A DNA stretch of 49,231 bases from an uncultured Lachnospiraceae bacterium (lineage in GTDB: Bacteria > Bacillota > Clostridia > Lachnospirales > Lachnospiraceae): positions 1 through 49,231 of the forward strand of contig CANQTH010000012.1 in assembly GCA_947626795.1 (NCBI GenBank). The letters are read 5' to 3'. Below are positions 26,016-34,836 of this stretch, in pieces (position 1 is the stretch's first letter; each line of letters opens with the position of its first letter). Both the position numbers and the translations under genes were made by a program. The notes under the pieces were generated by a model. The model was not told where the DNA came from, searched no databases, and saw only the letters and a list, made by a program, of their open reading frames with translations.

Positions 26016-26050
26016 TTCGGTAAAACCTCCTTCAAATTTTCTCTAATAAT

Positions 26051-26078
26051 AATGTAGCACTTTTTGGATTTTTTTCAA
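26051..26078 (-). promoter_or_regulatory. probable pta promoter
   Basis: On the minus strand TTGAAA (26073-26078), 16 bases and TACATT (26051-26056), in an AT-rich stretch about 35 bases before the pta start. Confidence 0.5.
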
Positions 26079-26160
26079 CTTTTTCTTTTGAAAAATATGG
26101 GGAGGGGAAGCGCGGCGGCGCGATTTTAGAGAAATTTTATATTTTTTAACAGGTTTTCCA

Positions 26161-26189
26161 TTGTTTTTTTCGCGGCAGATCATTATAAT
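26161..26189 (+). promoter_or_regulatory. promoter of the RND transporter gene
   Basis: TTGTTT (26161-26166), 17 bases and TATAAT (26184-26189). The predicted start near 26196 rules out the in-frame TTG/ATG at 26192/26198 as translation starts and supports the GTG at 26225. Confidence 0.7.
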
Positions 26190-26224
26190 GGTTGCGAATG
26201 GAAAAAATACAGGAGGGCAAGAAC

Positions 26225-29200
26225 GTGCTGTCAAGATTTAGTGTGAAAAAAGCCTATACCGTGCTTGTGGGGATCGTCCTGGTGGCGATCTTAGGCGCCG
26301 TTTCTTTAAGCAAGATGAGCGCCGACCTTTTGCCGAGCATGGATCTGCCGTACGCGGTCGTGGCCACGACTTATTCAGGCGCCAGCCCGGAACAGGTGGA
26401 GAAGACGGTCACGCAGCCGATCGAGGCGGCGATGGCGAGTACCTCGAATATCAAGAATATCAGCTCCACGTCTTCTAATAATATGTCCATGGTCGTCCTG
26501 GAATTTGAGCAGACGGCCAACATGGATTCGGCTACGGTGGAGATGCGCGAGAGCCTCGACCAGATCCGGGGATTCTGGCCGGACGAGGTAGGGAATCCCA
26601 TCATCATGAAGCTGAATCCGGACATGATGCCGATCATGATCGCGGCTGTCGAGGCGGACGGGATGGATAGCCTTGAGGTCAGCGATTACGCGGACGACGA
26701 TCTGATCCCGGAGATCGAGAGCGTGGAGGGCGTCGCGTCGGTATCCGGCGTCGGGCTGATCGAGGAGTCCGTGCAGGTCTCGCTGAGCCAGGATAAGATC
26801 GACGCGGTGAACCGGAAGATCAAGGAGTCGCTGGACAAGAAATTTTCCGACGCGCAGAGCGAGATGGATTCCGCGCAGAGCGAGATCAGCAGCGGACAGG
26901 AGGAGCTGAGCAGCGGCCGGGAGGAGACGGCCGGGCGCATCAGCAGCGCGGAGAACGAATTGAACGACAAGAAGATCGAGTTGTTTCAGACGGAGACGGA
27001 TCTGAACAACAAGCTGGCGGAGCTGCAGGAGTCCAAGACGCAGGCGGAGCAGGCGATCGCGTCGCTAAAGGATCTGCAGGCGCAGGCGGCGGAGCTGATC
27101 GACAGCAAGGCGAAGCTTGCCGAGGGGATCGCCGGGATGCAGGCGATGCAGCAGGATTCCAGGAAGTTGGAAAAGCAGCTCGCGCAGGTCGAGGCTGGCC
27201 TTGCGCAGATCAAGTCCGCGCTCGCGTCCCAGGAGGGAAGCGCGTTCCAGGAAGATTCCTCGGACGAGGAGCTGATGGCGTACCTTTCGGACGCGATCAC
27301 CCAGGCGGAGCAGGGCCTGGTTCAGATCAACGGCGGGATCGCGGCGGTCGAGAGCGGGCTTGAAAGCGTCGCGGCAGGGAAGTCCACGATCAACGACACG
27401 CTTGCGACCCTGAACGAGAGCCAGCTCGCGGCCTCCGTGGAGATGGGGAGCGCGTCCGCGCAGCTCGCGAGCGGGGAAGAGAAGCTCAAGGAGTCGAAGG
27501 AGGCCTTTGAGGAGTCGAAGGAAGAGGCCTATGAAGAGTCGGATCTGAACAATATCCTGACGATGGAGACGTTAGAGGGCATCCTGACGGCGCAGAATTT
27601 CTCCATGCCGGCCGGGTACGTCACGGAGGAGGGCGAGCAGTATCTTGTGCGCGTGGGCGACGCGGTTGACAGCGTGGACGCGCTCCGGGACATGGTCCTG
27701 ATGGATCTCGGCATGGACGGCGTGGACGTCGTGCATATGTCCGACGTGGCGGATATCGCGGTCGTGGACAATTCCGCGGACTCTTATGCGAGGCTGAACG
27801 GGAAGCCGGGCGTGATGCTCTCCATCGAGAAGCAGACGGGCTATTCCACCGGGGATGTGACGGATCGGATCTATGAGAAGTTCGAGAGCTTAAAGAAGGC
27901 GAACGGGAACCTGCAAGTCTCGGTCCTGATGGATCAGGGCATTTACATAGACATGATCGTGGATTCTGTCTTAAACAACATGATCGTGGGCGCGATTTTG
28001 GCTATTTTGATCCTCCTTTTGTTCTTGAAGGATATCAAGCCGACGCTCGTGATCGCCGTCTCCATCCCGGTCTCGGTGATCTTCGCGGTCGTCTTGATGT
28101 ATTTCAGCGGCGTCACGCTCAATATGATCTCCCTGTCCGGGCTTGCGCTCGGGATCGGGATGCTGGTAGACAATTCCATCGTCGTGATCGAGAATATCTA
28201 CCGCATGAGGAACGAGGGATATTCCGCGAAAAAGGCGGCGGTCGAGGGCGCGCGGCAGGTAAGCGGCGCGATCACGGCGTCCACGCTGACGACGGTATGC
28301 GTGTTCGCGCCGATCGTGTTCACGGAAGGGATCACCCGCCAGCTCTTTGTAGACATGGGGCTTACGATCGCATATGCGCTGCTCGCCAGCCTTTTGATCG
28401 CGCTGACGTTCGTGCCGATGATGGGGTCGCGGATGCTCCGCAAGACAAAGGAGATCCGGCATCCCTGGTTCGACAAGTTCCAGGACGGGTACGGCAGGGC
28501 GCTGGGCGGGCTGCTCCGCGTAAAGCCGCTGGTCCTGCTGTTTGCGGCGGTTCTGCTCGTGGCCAGCGTCAAGGCGGCCGTCTCGAAAGGGACGGCGTTC
28601 ATGCCGGAGATGGAAAGCACGCAGATGTCGGTGGAGGTCGTGCCGCCGGATGACGCGGATTTTGCGGACGCGTGCAAGCTTGCCGACGAGGTGACGGAGA
28701 AGATCCAGACGATCGGCGACGTCGAGAGCATAGGCGCGATGTCGGGCGGCAGCGGCGTCATGTCCATGGGGAGCGGCAGCGGCGGGAACAGCATCAACAT
28801 ATATCTGATCCTGAAAGAAGACAAGAAGCTCACCAACGACGAGATCGCGGGCAAGATCAAGAACATGACGAAGGATTTGGACGGGGAAGTCAATGTGAAC
28901 AGCTCCGTCATGGACATGGGCGCGCTGATGGACGAAGGGCTGTCCGTCCGGATCAAGGGACGCGATCTTGACAAGCTGGAACGGATCGCGCAGGACGTGG
29001 CGAAGATCGTGGAAGGCGTCGAGGGGACGGCGGACGTGTCGGACGGCATGGAAGAGGCCGAGAAGGAATTTCGGGTCACGGTGGATAAGGAAAAGGCCGC
29101 GAAATACGGCATGACGGTCGCGCAGGTGTTCCAGGCGATCCAGGAAAAAATGGAGGACGACACGTCCGACGCGACGATCTCCACGGATATCAAGGATTAC

Positions 29201-30034
29201 GACGTCTATTTAGAGAGCGTGGACCAAAGCGAGGCCTCGCGTGAGACGATCAGGGGCATGAAGCTTTCTTATACGGATCGGGAGAGCGGGAAGGAGAAGA
29301 AAGTCGCGCTTTCCAAGATCGCGTCGTTTGAGGAGGGGGAGGGGCTTACCTCGATCTCCCGCGACGGGCAGGAACGCTATATGACGGTGACGGCCGGGAT
29401 CGCGTCCGGGCATAACGTCGGCCTGGTCGGGGACGCGGTCGACGACGCGCTTAAATCTTACGACCTGCCGGAAGGGTATTCCATTGAGATGGCCGGGGAG
29501 GACGAGACGATCAACGAGGCGATGGAGCAGGTGTTTCTGATGCTGGTCTTAGCGGTCGCGTTCGTCTACCTGATCATGGTCGCGCAGTTCCAGTCCTTAA
29601 AGGCGCCGTTTATCATCTTATTCACGATGCCGCTGGCCTTGACGGGCGGATTCCTGGCGCTGTTCCTTACGGGCAGCGAGATCAGCGTGATCGCGATGAT
29701 CGGATTCGTCATGCTGATGGGAATCATTGTAAATAACGGGATCGTCATGGTGGACTACATCAACCAGCTCCGCCGGGACGGCATGGAGAAGAAGGAAGCG
29801 ATCGTGACGGCCGGGACGACGCGCCTGCGCCCGATCCTGATGACGGCGATGACGACGATCCTGTCCATGTCAACGATGGCGTTCGGGACGGATATGGGAT
29901 CGGACATGGGACGTCCGATGGCGGTCGTCACCATCGGGGGGATGATCTACGGGACACTCATGACGCTGGTGGTCGTGCCATGCATCTACGACCTGTTCTA
30001 CAGCAGCAAGAGCATGGTGGAAGAAGAGATCTGA
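26225..30034 (+). CDS. RND-family efflux transporter with an inserted coiled coil
   Basis: This is a 1269-residue transporter of the AcrB/SwrC (HAE1) type. A first membrane helix (residues ~10-30) is followed by the porter domain, then the usual helices with GLALGIGMLVDNSIVV and its C-terminal twin MIGFVMLMGIIVNNGIVMVDY, which carry the proton-relay aspartate/asparagine positions. Family members are usually ~1030-1070 residues; the excess of ~200 lies at residues ~193-438, a Glu/Ser/Gln-rich heptad-like region (for example SAQSEISSGQEELSSG) inserted in the first outside loop. The GTG start follows AGGAGGG at seven bases. No membrane-fusion partner gene is adjacent, so the coiled coil may substitute for one. 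Substrate unknown. Confidence 0.92.
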   Translation: MLSRFSVKKAYTVLVGIVLVAILGAVSLSKMSADLLPSMDLPYAVVATTYSGASPEQVEKTVTQPIEAAMASTSNIKNISSTSSNNMSMVVLEFEQTANMDSATVEMRESLDQIRGFWPDEVGNPIIMKLNPDMMPIMIAAVEADGMDSLEVSDYADDDLIPEIESVEGVASVSGVGLIEESVQVSLSQDKIDAVNRKIKESLDKKFSDAQSEMDSAQSEISSGQEELSSGREETAGRISSAENELNDKKIELFQTETDLNNKLAELQESKTQAEQAIASLKDLQAQAAELIDSKAKLAEGIAGMQAMQQDSRKLEKQLAQVEAGLAQIKSALASQEGSAFQEDSSDEELMAYLSDAITQAEQGLVQINGGIAAVESGLESVAAGKSTINDTLATLNESQLAASVEMGSASAQLASGEEKLKESKEAFEESKEEAYEESDLNNILTMETLEGILTAQNFSMPAGYVTEEGEQYLVRVGDAVDSVDALRDMVLMDLGMDGVDVVHMSDVADIAVVDNSADSYARLNGKPGVMLSIEKQTGYSTGDVTDRIYEKFESLKKANGNLQVSVLMDQGIYIDMIVDSVLNNMIVGAILAILILLLFLKDIKPTLVIAVSIPVSVIFAVVLMYFSGVTLNMISLSGLALGIGMLVDNSIVVIENIYRMRNEGYSAKKAAVEGARQVSGAITASTLTTVCVFAPIVFTEGITRQLFVDMGLTIAYALLASLLIALTFVPMMGSRMLRKTKEIRHPWFDKFQDGYGRALGGLLRVKPLVLLFAAVLLVASVKAAVSKGTAFMPEMESTQMSVEVVPPDDADFADACKLADEVTEKIQTIGDVESIGAMSGGSGVMSMGSGSGGNSINIYLILKEDKKLTNDEIAGKIKNMTKDLDGEVNVNSSVMDMGALMDEGLSVRIKGRDLDKLERIAQDVAKIVEGVEGTADVSDGMEEAEKEFRVTVDKEKAAKYGMTVAQVFQAIQEKMEDDTSDATISTDIKDYDVYLESVDQSEASRETIRGMKLSYTDRESGKEKKVALSKIASFEEGEGLTSISRDGQERYMTVTAGIASGHNVGLVGDAVDDALKSYDLPEGYSIEMAGEDETINEAMEQVFLMLVLAVAFVYLIMVAQFQSLKAPFIILFTMPLALTGGFLALFLTGSEISVIAMIGFVMLMGIIVNNGIVMVDYINQLRRDGMEKKEAIVTAGTTRLRPILMTAMTTILSMSTMAFGTDMGSDMGRPMAVVTIGGMIYGTLMTLVVVPCIYDLFYSSKSMVEEEI

Positions 30035-30049
30035 CATAGCGTGCCATGC

Positions 30050-30094
30050 GCCTGCGTCTTGCCCCACAGCGGCAGGGGCGAGGGGCAGGCTTTT
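30050..30094 (+). terminator. probable terminator after the RND gene
   Basis: GCCTGC...TTGCCCC pairs with GGGGCGA...GGCAGGC, followed by TTTT. The T-run is short. Just behind it lies the small hairpin CCGTAT-GG-ATACGG (30103-30116) in front of valS; I see no T-box features (no specifier stem or TGGNACC-type sequence). Confidence 0.5.
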
Positions 30095-30171
30095 AGCAAA
30101 ACCCGTATGGATACGGAGATTTCGCCAAGAGGAAAGAGCTGGCCGACGCGCCAGGTTAGGGAGGAGAAGTT

Positions 30172-32829
30172 ATGAAAAAAGAATTAGGCAAGACATATGA
30201 CCCGAAGGAGATCGAGGACCGCCTGTATCGGAAATGGGAAGAGAACAAATATTTCCATGCCGAGGCGGACAGGAGCAAGAAGCCGTTTACGATCGTGATG
30301 CCCCCGCCGAACATCACGGGGCAGCTCCATATGGGCCACGCCCTGGACAATACGATGCAGGACATTCTGATCCGTTATAAGAGGATGCAGGGGTACAACG
30401 CCCTCTGGCAGCCCGGGACCGACCATGCGTCCATCGCGACGGAGGTGCGGGTCATTGAGTCCTTGAAGGAGCAGGGGATCGACAAGCAGGATTTAGGGCG
30501 CGAAGGGTTTTTGGAGAAGGCCTGGGAGTGGCGCGAGGAGTACGGCGGGCGCATTATCCGCCAGTTGAAGAAGCTCGGCTCTTCCGCGGATTGGGACAGA
30601 GAACGTTTCACGATGGACGAGGGATGCTCGAACGCCGTGCAGGAAGTGTTCATTAAGTTATATGAGAAAGGGCTGATCTACAAAGGCTCCCGGATCGTCA
30701 ACTGGTGTCCGGTCTGCAAGACGTCCATTTCCGACGCGGAGGTGGAGCATGAGGAGCAGGACGGCTTCTTCTGGCATATCAATTACCCGGTGAAGGGCGA
30801 GGAAGGGCGTTTTGTGGAGATCGCGACGACCAGGCCGGAGACGCTTTTGGGCGACACGGCGGTCGCGGTCAACCCGGAGGATGAGCGTTATCAGGATGTG
30901 ATCGGCAAGACGCTGATCTTGCCGCTGGTCGGGCGCGAGATCCCGGTCGTGGCGGATCGCTACGTTGATAAGGACTTTGGGACGGGCTGCGTGAAGATCA
31001 CCCCGGCGCACGACCCGAACGACTTCGAGGTGGGGAAACGCCATGGCCTGCAGGAGATCAATGTGCTGAATGACGACGCCACCATCAATGAGAACGGCGG
31101 GAAGTATGCGGGCATGGACCGTTACGAGGCCCGGAAGCGGATCGTGGAGGAATTAGAGGAGCAGGGGCTTCTCGTGAAAGTGACGCCGCATTCCCATAAC
31201 GTGGGGACGCACGACCGATGCAAGACGACGGTGGAGCCGATGATCAAGCAGCAGTGGTTCGTCAAGATGGACGAGCTGATCAAGCCCGCGGTAAAGGCGG
31301 TGAAGGACGGCGAGATCAAGCTGCTGCCGGAGCGCATGGAGAAGACGTATTTTAACTGGACGGACAATATCCGCGACTGGTGCATTTCCAGGCAGCTCTG
31401 GTGGGGACACCGGATCCCGGCTTATTATTGCGAAGAATGCGGCGAGCTGGTCGTCGCGCGGGAGAACCCGGGGAAATGCCCGAAATGCGGCTGCGCGCAT
31501 ATGACGCAGGACGAGGATACGCTGGACACCTGGTTTTCCTCCGCGCTTTGGCCGTTCTCGACGCTGGGATGGCCGGAAAAGACGGAAGACCTGGATTATT
31601 TCTATCCGAACGACGTGCTTGTGACGGGATACGACATCATTTTCTTCTGGGTCATCCGCATGATCTTTTCCGGATACGAGCATATGGGGGAACGCCCATT
31701 CTCCACGGTGCTGTTCCACGGCCTGGTGCGCGATTCCCAGGGGCGGAAGATGAGCAAGTCTTTGGGGAACGGCATCGACCCGCTGGAGGTGATCGACAAG
31801 TACGGCGCGGACGCGCTGCGCCTGACCCTGATCACGGGGAACGCGCCCGGGAACGATATGCGTTTCTATTGGGAACGCGTGGAGGCGTCCAGGAATTTTG
31901 CGAACAAGGTGTGGAACGCGTCGCGTTTCATCCTGATGAATATCGGGGATGAGGAGTTAAAGGAGCCGCAGCTTTCCGCGCTCGCGGAAGAGGACAAGTG
32001 GATCTTGTCCAAAGTGAACACGCTCGCGGCGGACGTCACGGAGAACATGGATAAGTTCGAGCTGGGCATCGCCGTGCAGAAGGTGTACGATTTTATCTGG
32101 GACGAGTTTTGCGACTGGTACATTGAGGTCGCCAAGACGCGCACGTTCCAGAAGGAAAAAGACCCGGAAGCGGCGAAGGTGGCGATGTGGACGTTAAAGA
32201 CGGTCCTGATCCAGGCGCTGAAGCTGCTGCATCCGTATATGCCGTTCATCACGGAGGAGATCTTCTGCACGCTGCAGGACGAGGAAGAGACGATCATGCG
32301 CTCACAGTGGCCGGAATACCGCACGGACTGGAATTTCCCGGAGGCGGAAGAGGCGATGGGCCATGTGAAGGACTTGGTGCGGGGCGTCCGCAATACGCGG
32401 GCGGACATGGACGTGCCGCCGAGCAGGAAGGCGCACGTATTCCTTGTGACGGAGGACGAGAAGCTGCAGGACACCTTCCGCGATATGAAGGGCGCTTACG
32501 CCGCGCTGGCCGGGGCGAGCGAGGTTCATGTGCAGCGTGACAGGGCCGGGATCGGGGAAGACGCCGTTTCCGTCGTGATCCCGGGGGCGGTCGTTTACCT
32601 GCCGTTGGAAGACCTCGTGGATTTCGAGAAGGAGCGGGAGCGCCTGCAGAAGGAGAAGGCCCGCTTAACGAAGGAGCTTGCCCGTTCCCGCGGGATGCTT
32701 TCCAATGAGAAATTCCTCGGAAAGGCCCCGGAGGCAAAGGTGCGGGAAGAAAAAGAGAAGCTGGAAAAATACGAGCAGATGATGGGGCAGGTGGAAGAGC
32801 GGCTGCGCCAAATGGAAGGGAAGCTGTAA
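30172..32829 (+). CDS. valS: valyl-tRNA synthetase
   Basis: This is an 885-residue class I synthetase. It has the HIGH-type motif HMGHALDNT, the editing domain with [15 protein letters not shown], the zinc-binding ECGELVV...CPKCGC region, the KMSKS motif ([11 protein letters not shown]) and the C-terminal coiled-coil arm (residues ~815-885) characteristic of ValRS. It charges tRNA-Val and edits mis-activated threonine. The start follows TTAGGGAGGAG. The stop codon TAA (32827-32829) is formed by the GTAAC end of the multi-hairpin repeat that begins at 32826. Confidence 0.97.
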   Translation: MKKELGKTYDPKEIEDRLYRKWEENKYFHAEADRSKKPFTIVMPPPNITGQLHMGHALDNTMQDILIRYKRMQGYNALWQPGTDHASIATEVRVIESLKEQGIDKQDLGREGFLEKAWEWREEYGGRIIRQLKKLGSSADWDRERFTMDEGCSNAVQEVFIKLYEKGLIYKGSRIVNWCPVCKTSISDAEVEHEEQDGFFWHINYPVKGEEGRFVEIATTRPETLLGDTAVAVNPEDERYQDVIGKTLILPLVGREIPVVADRYVDKDFGTGCVKITPAHDPNDFEVGKRHGLQEINVLNDDATINENGGKYAGMDRYEARKRIVEELEEQGLLVKVTPHSHNVGTHDRCKTTVEPMIKQQWFVKMDELIKPAVKAVKDGEIKLLPERMEKTYFNWTDNIRDWCISRQLWWGHRIPAYYCEECGELVVARENPGKCPKCGCAHMTQDEDTLDTWFSSALWPFSTLGWPEKTEDLDYFYPNDVLVTGYDIIFFWVIRMIFSGYEHMGERPFSTVLFHGLVRDSQGRKMSKSLGNGIDPLEVIDKYGADALRLTLITGNAPGNDMRFYWERVEASRNFANKVWNASRFILMNIGDEELKEPQLSALAEEDKWILSKVNTLAADVTENMDKFELGIAVQKVYDFIWDEFCDWYIEVAKTRTFQKEKDPEAAKVAMWTLKTVLIQALKLLHPYMPFITEEIFCTLQDEEETIMRSQWPEYRTDWNFPEAEEAMGHVKDLVRGVRNTRADMDVPPSRKAHVFLVTEDEKLQDTFRDMKGAYAALAGASEVHVQRDRAGIGEDAVSVVIPGAVVYLPLEDLVDFEKERERLQKEKARLTKELARSRGMLSNEKFLGKAPEAKVREEKEKLEKYEQMMGQVEERLRQMEGKL

Positions 32830-32970
32830 CAGGGCAGCCCAGGACTTTGCGCTTGCTGCAAAGTCCGTAAGAACGTGCAAACTTTGCCGAATGGGAATCC
32901 GGCTCTTTGCGAAGGCAAATTTGAAATGAGCCGGATTCCGTAACTGTGAGGCCGAAGGCCGGACTGTTAC
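32826..32970 (+). repeat. full 145-bp multi-hairpin repeat, copy 6, overlapping the valS stop
   Basis: It begins GTAACAGGGCAGCCC (the TAA is the valS stop) and ends GGCCGGACTGTTAC. The long internal stem GGAATCCGGCTC/GAGCCGGATTCC is perfect here, and GGCC-GAA-GGCC is near the right end. It is closest to the copy at 5040 in sequence and has the same orientation. Confidence 0.85.
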
Positions 32971-33000
32971 CCGGAATCGTTAGAAAATCTTGGAAAAAGG

Positions 33001-33029
33001 TTGAAATAAAAGGGGAAATTTGTTAAAAT
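33001..33029 (+). promoter_or_regulatory. promoter of the DUF342 gene
   Basis: TTGAAA (33001-33006), 17 bases and TAAAAT (33024-33029). The leader is about 90 bases. Confidence 0.7.
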
Positions 33030-33045
33030 ACAGATATATTTTTTT

Positions 33046-33099
33046 GGCAAGATACAGAAAGGCATATCTTGCCCGCCCGCCCCTGCCGGGACGGCGGGC
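33046..33099 (+). promoter_or_regulatory. two hairpins in the leader of the DUF342 gene
   Basis: GGCAAGATA/TATCTTGCC (33046-33073, perfect 9-bp stem) is followed at once by GCCCGCC/GGCGGGC (33075-33099). There is no T-run behind either, so these look like leader structures rather than a terminator. No known riboswitch class was recognised. Confidence 0.5.
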
Positions 33100-33125
33100 A
33101 GATCAAGATAGCAAGGGGGGATTTT

Positions 33126-34481
33126 ATGGACGCTTTATTTCAGACGGCCCCGCAAGTGAGAGTCAGCTATGACAACATGAAAGTATATCTGTACCTTCCG
33201 CAGCCCCAGGAGGGGGGATACTCAGAACGGGACGTGATGAACGCGCTGGCGAACAGCGGCGTGGTTCATGGGATTGACAAGGATAAGATCAAGGAGGTCC
33301 TCACGGAGGAGCTGTACGACCGCGAGTATGTCGTCGCGCAGGGGGACGCGCCTGTGGATGGCGTGGACGGCTATTACGAATATAAATTTGACACGAATTT
33401 CAGCAAGAAGCCGAAAGTCCGCCCGGACGGGACAGTGGATTATTGGAGCATCAAGATGGTGGAGACTGTCGTCAAGGACCAGGAGATCGCGCAATACCAT
33501 AGGGCGATCCCGGGGAAAGACGGCATGGACGTGAAGGGAAAGCCGCTTTTGGGGAAGCGCGGGAGGGATCAGGCTCCGCTGCGCGGCAAGGGCTTTCGGC
33601 GTTCCGAGGACGGGCTGACCTACGTCTCGCTCATCGACGGCAAGATCGAGCAGCAGAACGAGCGCATCACGATCCTTCCGGTATATGAGATCAACGGCAA
33701 TGTGGATCTGTCCATCGGCAACATCGATTTCCGCGGCGACGTCATTGTGCATGGCGGCGTATGTACGGGCGTGACGGTGAAGGCGACCGGGACGGTCACG
33801 GTGGACGGGATCGTGGAAGGCGCCAAGATCGAGGCGGGCAAGGACATCGTGCTCCGGAGCGGCGTGATGGGCGCGTCAAAGGCGAGCATCACATCGAAGG
33901 GCAATATTTCCGCGAAGTTTTTTGAATATTCCAGAGTGCAGGCGAACGGCTCTATCCAGGCGGACGTGTTCCTGAACTGCCAGGTATCCTGCGGGGAGAA
34001 CATCCTGCTGGATGGGAAGAAGGCGAGCATCGTCGGAGGGGAAGTCGGGGCGATCCAGGGGATCGTCGTGGACACCTTGGGCAGCGACGGGGAAGTCCGG
34101 ACGCACGTCCGGATCGGCAACGGCCTGTCGGTGGTGCGCCGGATCTCCATCCTGAAGAATAAGATCGTGGTGGAGCAGGCGAACCTCGAGAAGATCGAAG
34201 AAGGGCTTGAGATCTTAAAAGACGCGAAGAACGACCCCAGGAAGACGGATCTGTTGCGTGTGAAGATCCGGGATTCCGCGCTGCTTGCGGCGGACATGGC
34301 GGAGCTTGAGAAGCTGGAGGATCAGATGGAGCGCGCGCGGGGCGGGTGCGTCAAGGTGATCGGACATGTGTACCCGGGCGTCTGCGTGGAGATCGACGAG
34401 CTGAAGATGATGGTGAAAGAAGAGCAGATGCGGCTTCAGTTCATACGGGACATGGATAAGATCGTCATGTGTTCCATTTAA
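33126..34481 (+). CDS. FapA/DUF342-family protein
   Basis: This is a 451-residue protein of the DUF342 family. The N-terminal half has the VDGVDGYYEYKFD and GKDGMDVKGKPLLGKRGRD motifs; the middle (residues ~190-350) is a Gly/Val-rich right-handed beta-solenoid (NGNVDLSIGNIDFRGDVIVHGG, shown in part: DVIVHGGVCTGVTVKATG); the C-terminal part is a helical coiled coil. Relatives are called FapA after a flagellar/polar localisation factor, but there are no flagellar genes here. It has its own promoter and precedes the exopolysaccharide genes. Role in the cell uncertain. Confidence 0.88.
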   Translation: MDALFQTAPQVRVSYDNMKVYLYLPQPQEGGYSERDVMNALANSGVVHGIDKDKIKEVLTEELYDREYVVAQGDAPVDGVDGYYEYKFDTNFSKKPKVRPDGTVDYWSIKMVETVVKDQEIAQYHRAIPGKDGMDVKGKPLLGKRGRDQAPLRGKGFRRSEDGLTYVSLIDGKIEQQNERITILPVYEINGNVDLSIGNIDFRGDVIVHGGVCTGVTVKATGTVTVDGIVEGAKIEAGKDIVLRSGVMGASKASITSKGNISAKFFEYSRVQANGSIQADVFLNCQVSCGENILLDGKKASIVGGEVGAIQGIVVDTLGSDGEVRTHVRIGNGLSVVRRISILKNKIVVEQANLEKIEEGLEILKDAKNDPRKTDLLRVKIRDSALLAADMAELEKLEDQMERARGGCVKVIGHVYPGVCVEIDELKMMVKEEQMRLQFIRDMDKIVMCSI

Positions 34482-34570
34482 GGAGGGACGCGGTTCCCGG
34501 GGGCTGTCGCACTAAGGAGCATAAGTGCAAGATATTGGAGCATTGATCGGGACGGAATGCCGTATTTTGC

Positions 34571-34600
34571 AGGCTTTTTCCTTATTGCGGCAGCCTTTTT
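34571..34600 (+). terminator. weak terminator candidate after the DUF342 gene
   Basis: AGGCT (34571-34575) pairs with AGCCT (34592-34596), followed by a T-run to 34600. Only five pairs. Behind it GTTACAGTCCGC...GCGGTAAC (34601-34624) forms another small hairpin that recalls the ends of the multi-hairpin repeat but does not align with it. The remainder of 34482-34660 shows no gene. Confidence 0.35.
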
Positions 34601-34663
34601 GTTACAGTCCGCCGGAGCGGTAACGCCTTTTTCCCCGCCGGGGCAGAATCCAGAGATTAGTAA

Positions 34664-34692
34664 TTGACAGCGGCGGGATTTTAACTTATGAT
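34664..34692 (+). promoter_or_regulatory. promoter of the exopolysaccharide genes
   Basis: TTGACA (34664-34669), 17 bases and TATGAT (34687-34692). The leader to the ATG at 34837 is about 138 bases and contains three palindromes: CGGGATCCCG (34746-34755), GGGCA/TGCCC (34766-34780) and GCAGGC/GCCTGC (34785-34811). Confidence 0.75.
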
Positions 34693-34836
34693 GTATTATA
34701 TGTTTTTGGGATCCGGCAGCCCATGCGGGCAAGCGGATGCGTCCACGGGATCCCGGATCGGGCCGGGGCAGGGATTGCCCATATGCAGGCGCGGATCGGC
34801 CCGTTGCCTGCGGGAATGAAATGAGGAGGAAATGAA

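Noticed and set aside
30035..30171. T-box leader for valS
   Set aside because: The 137-base gap is short and has no specifier loop or TGGNACC-type bulge; it holds a terminator and a small hairpin.
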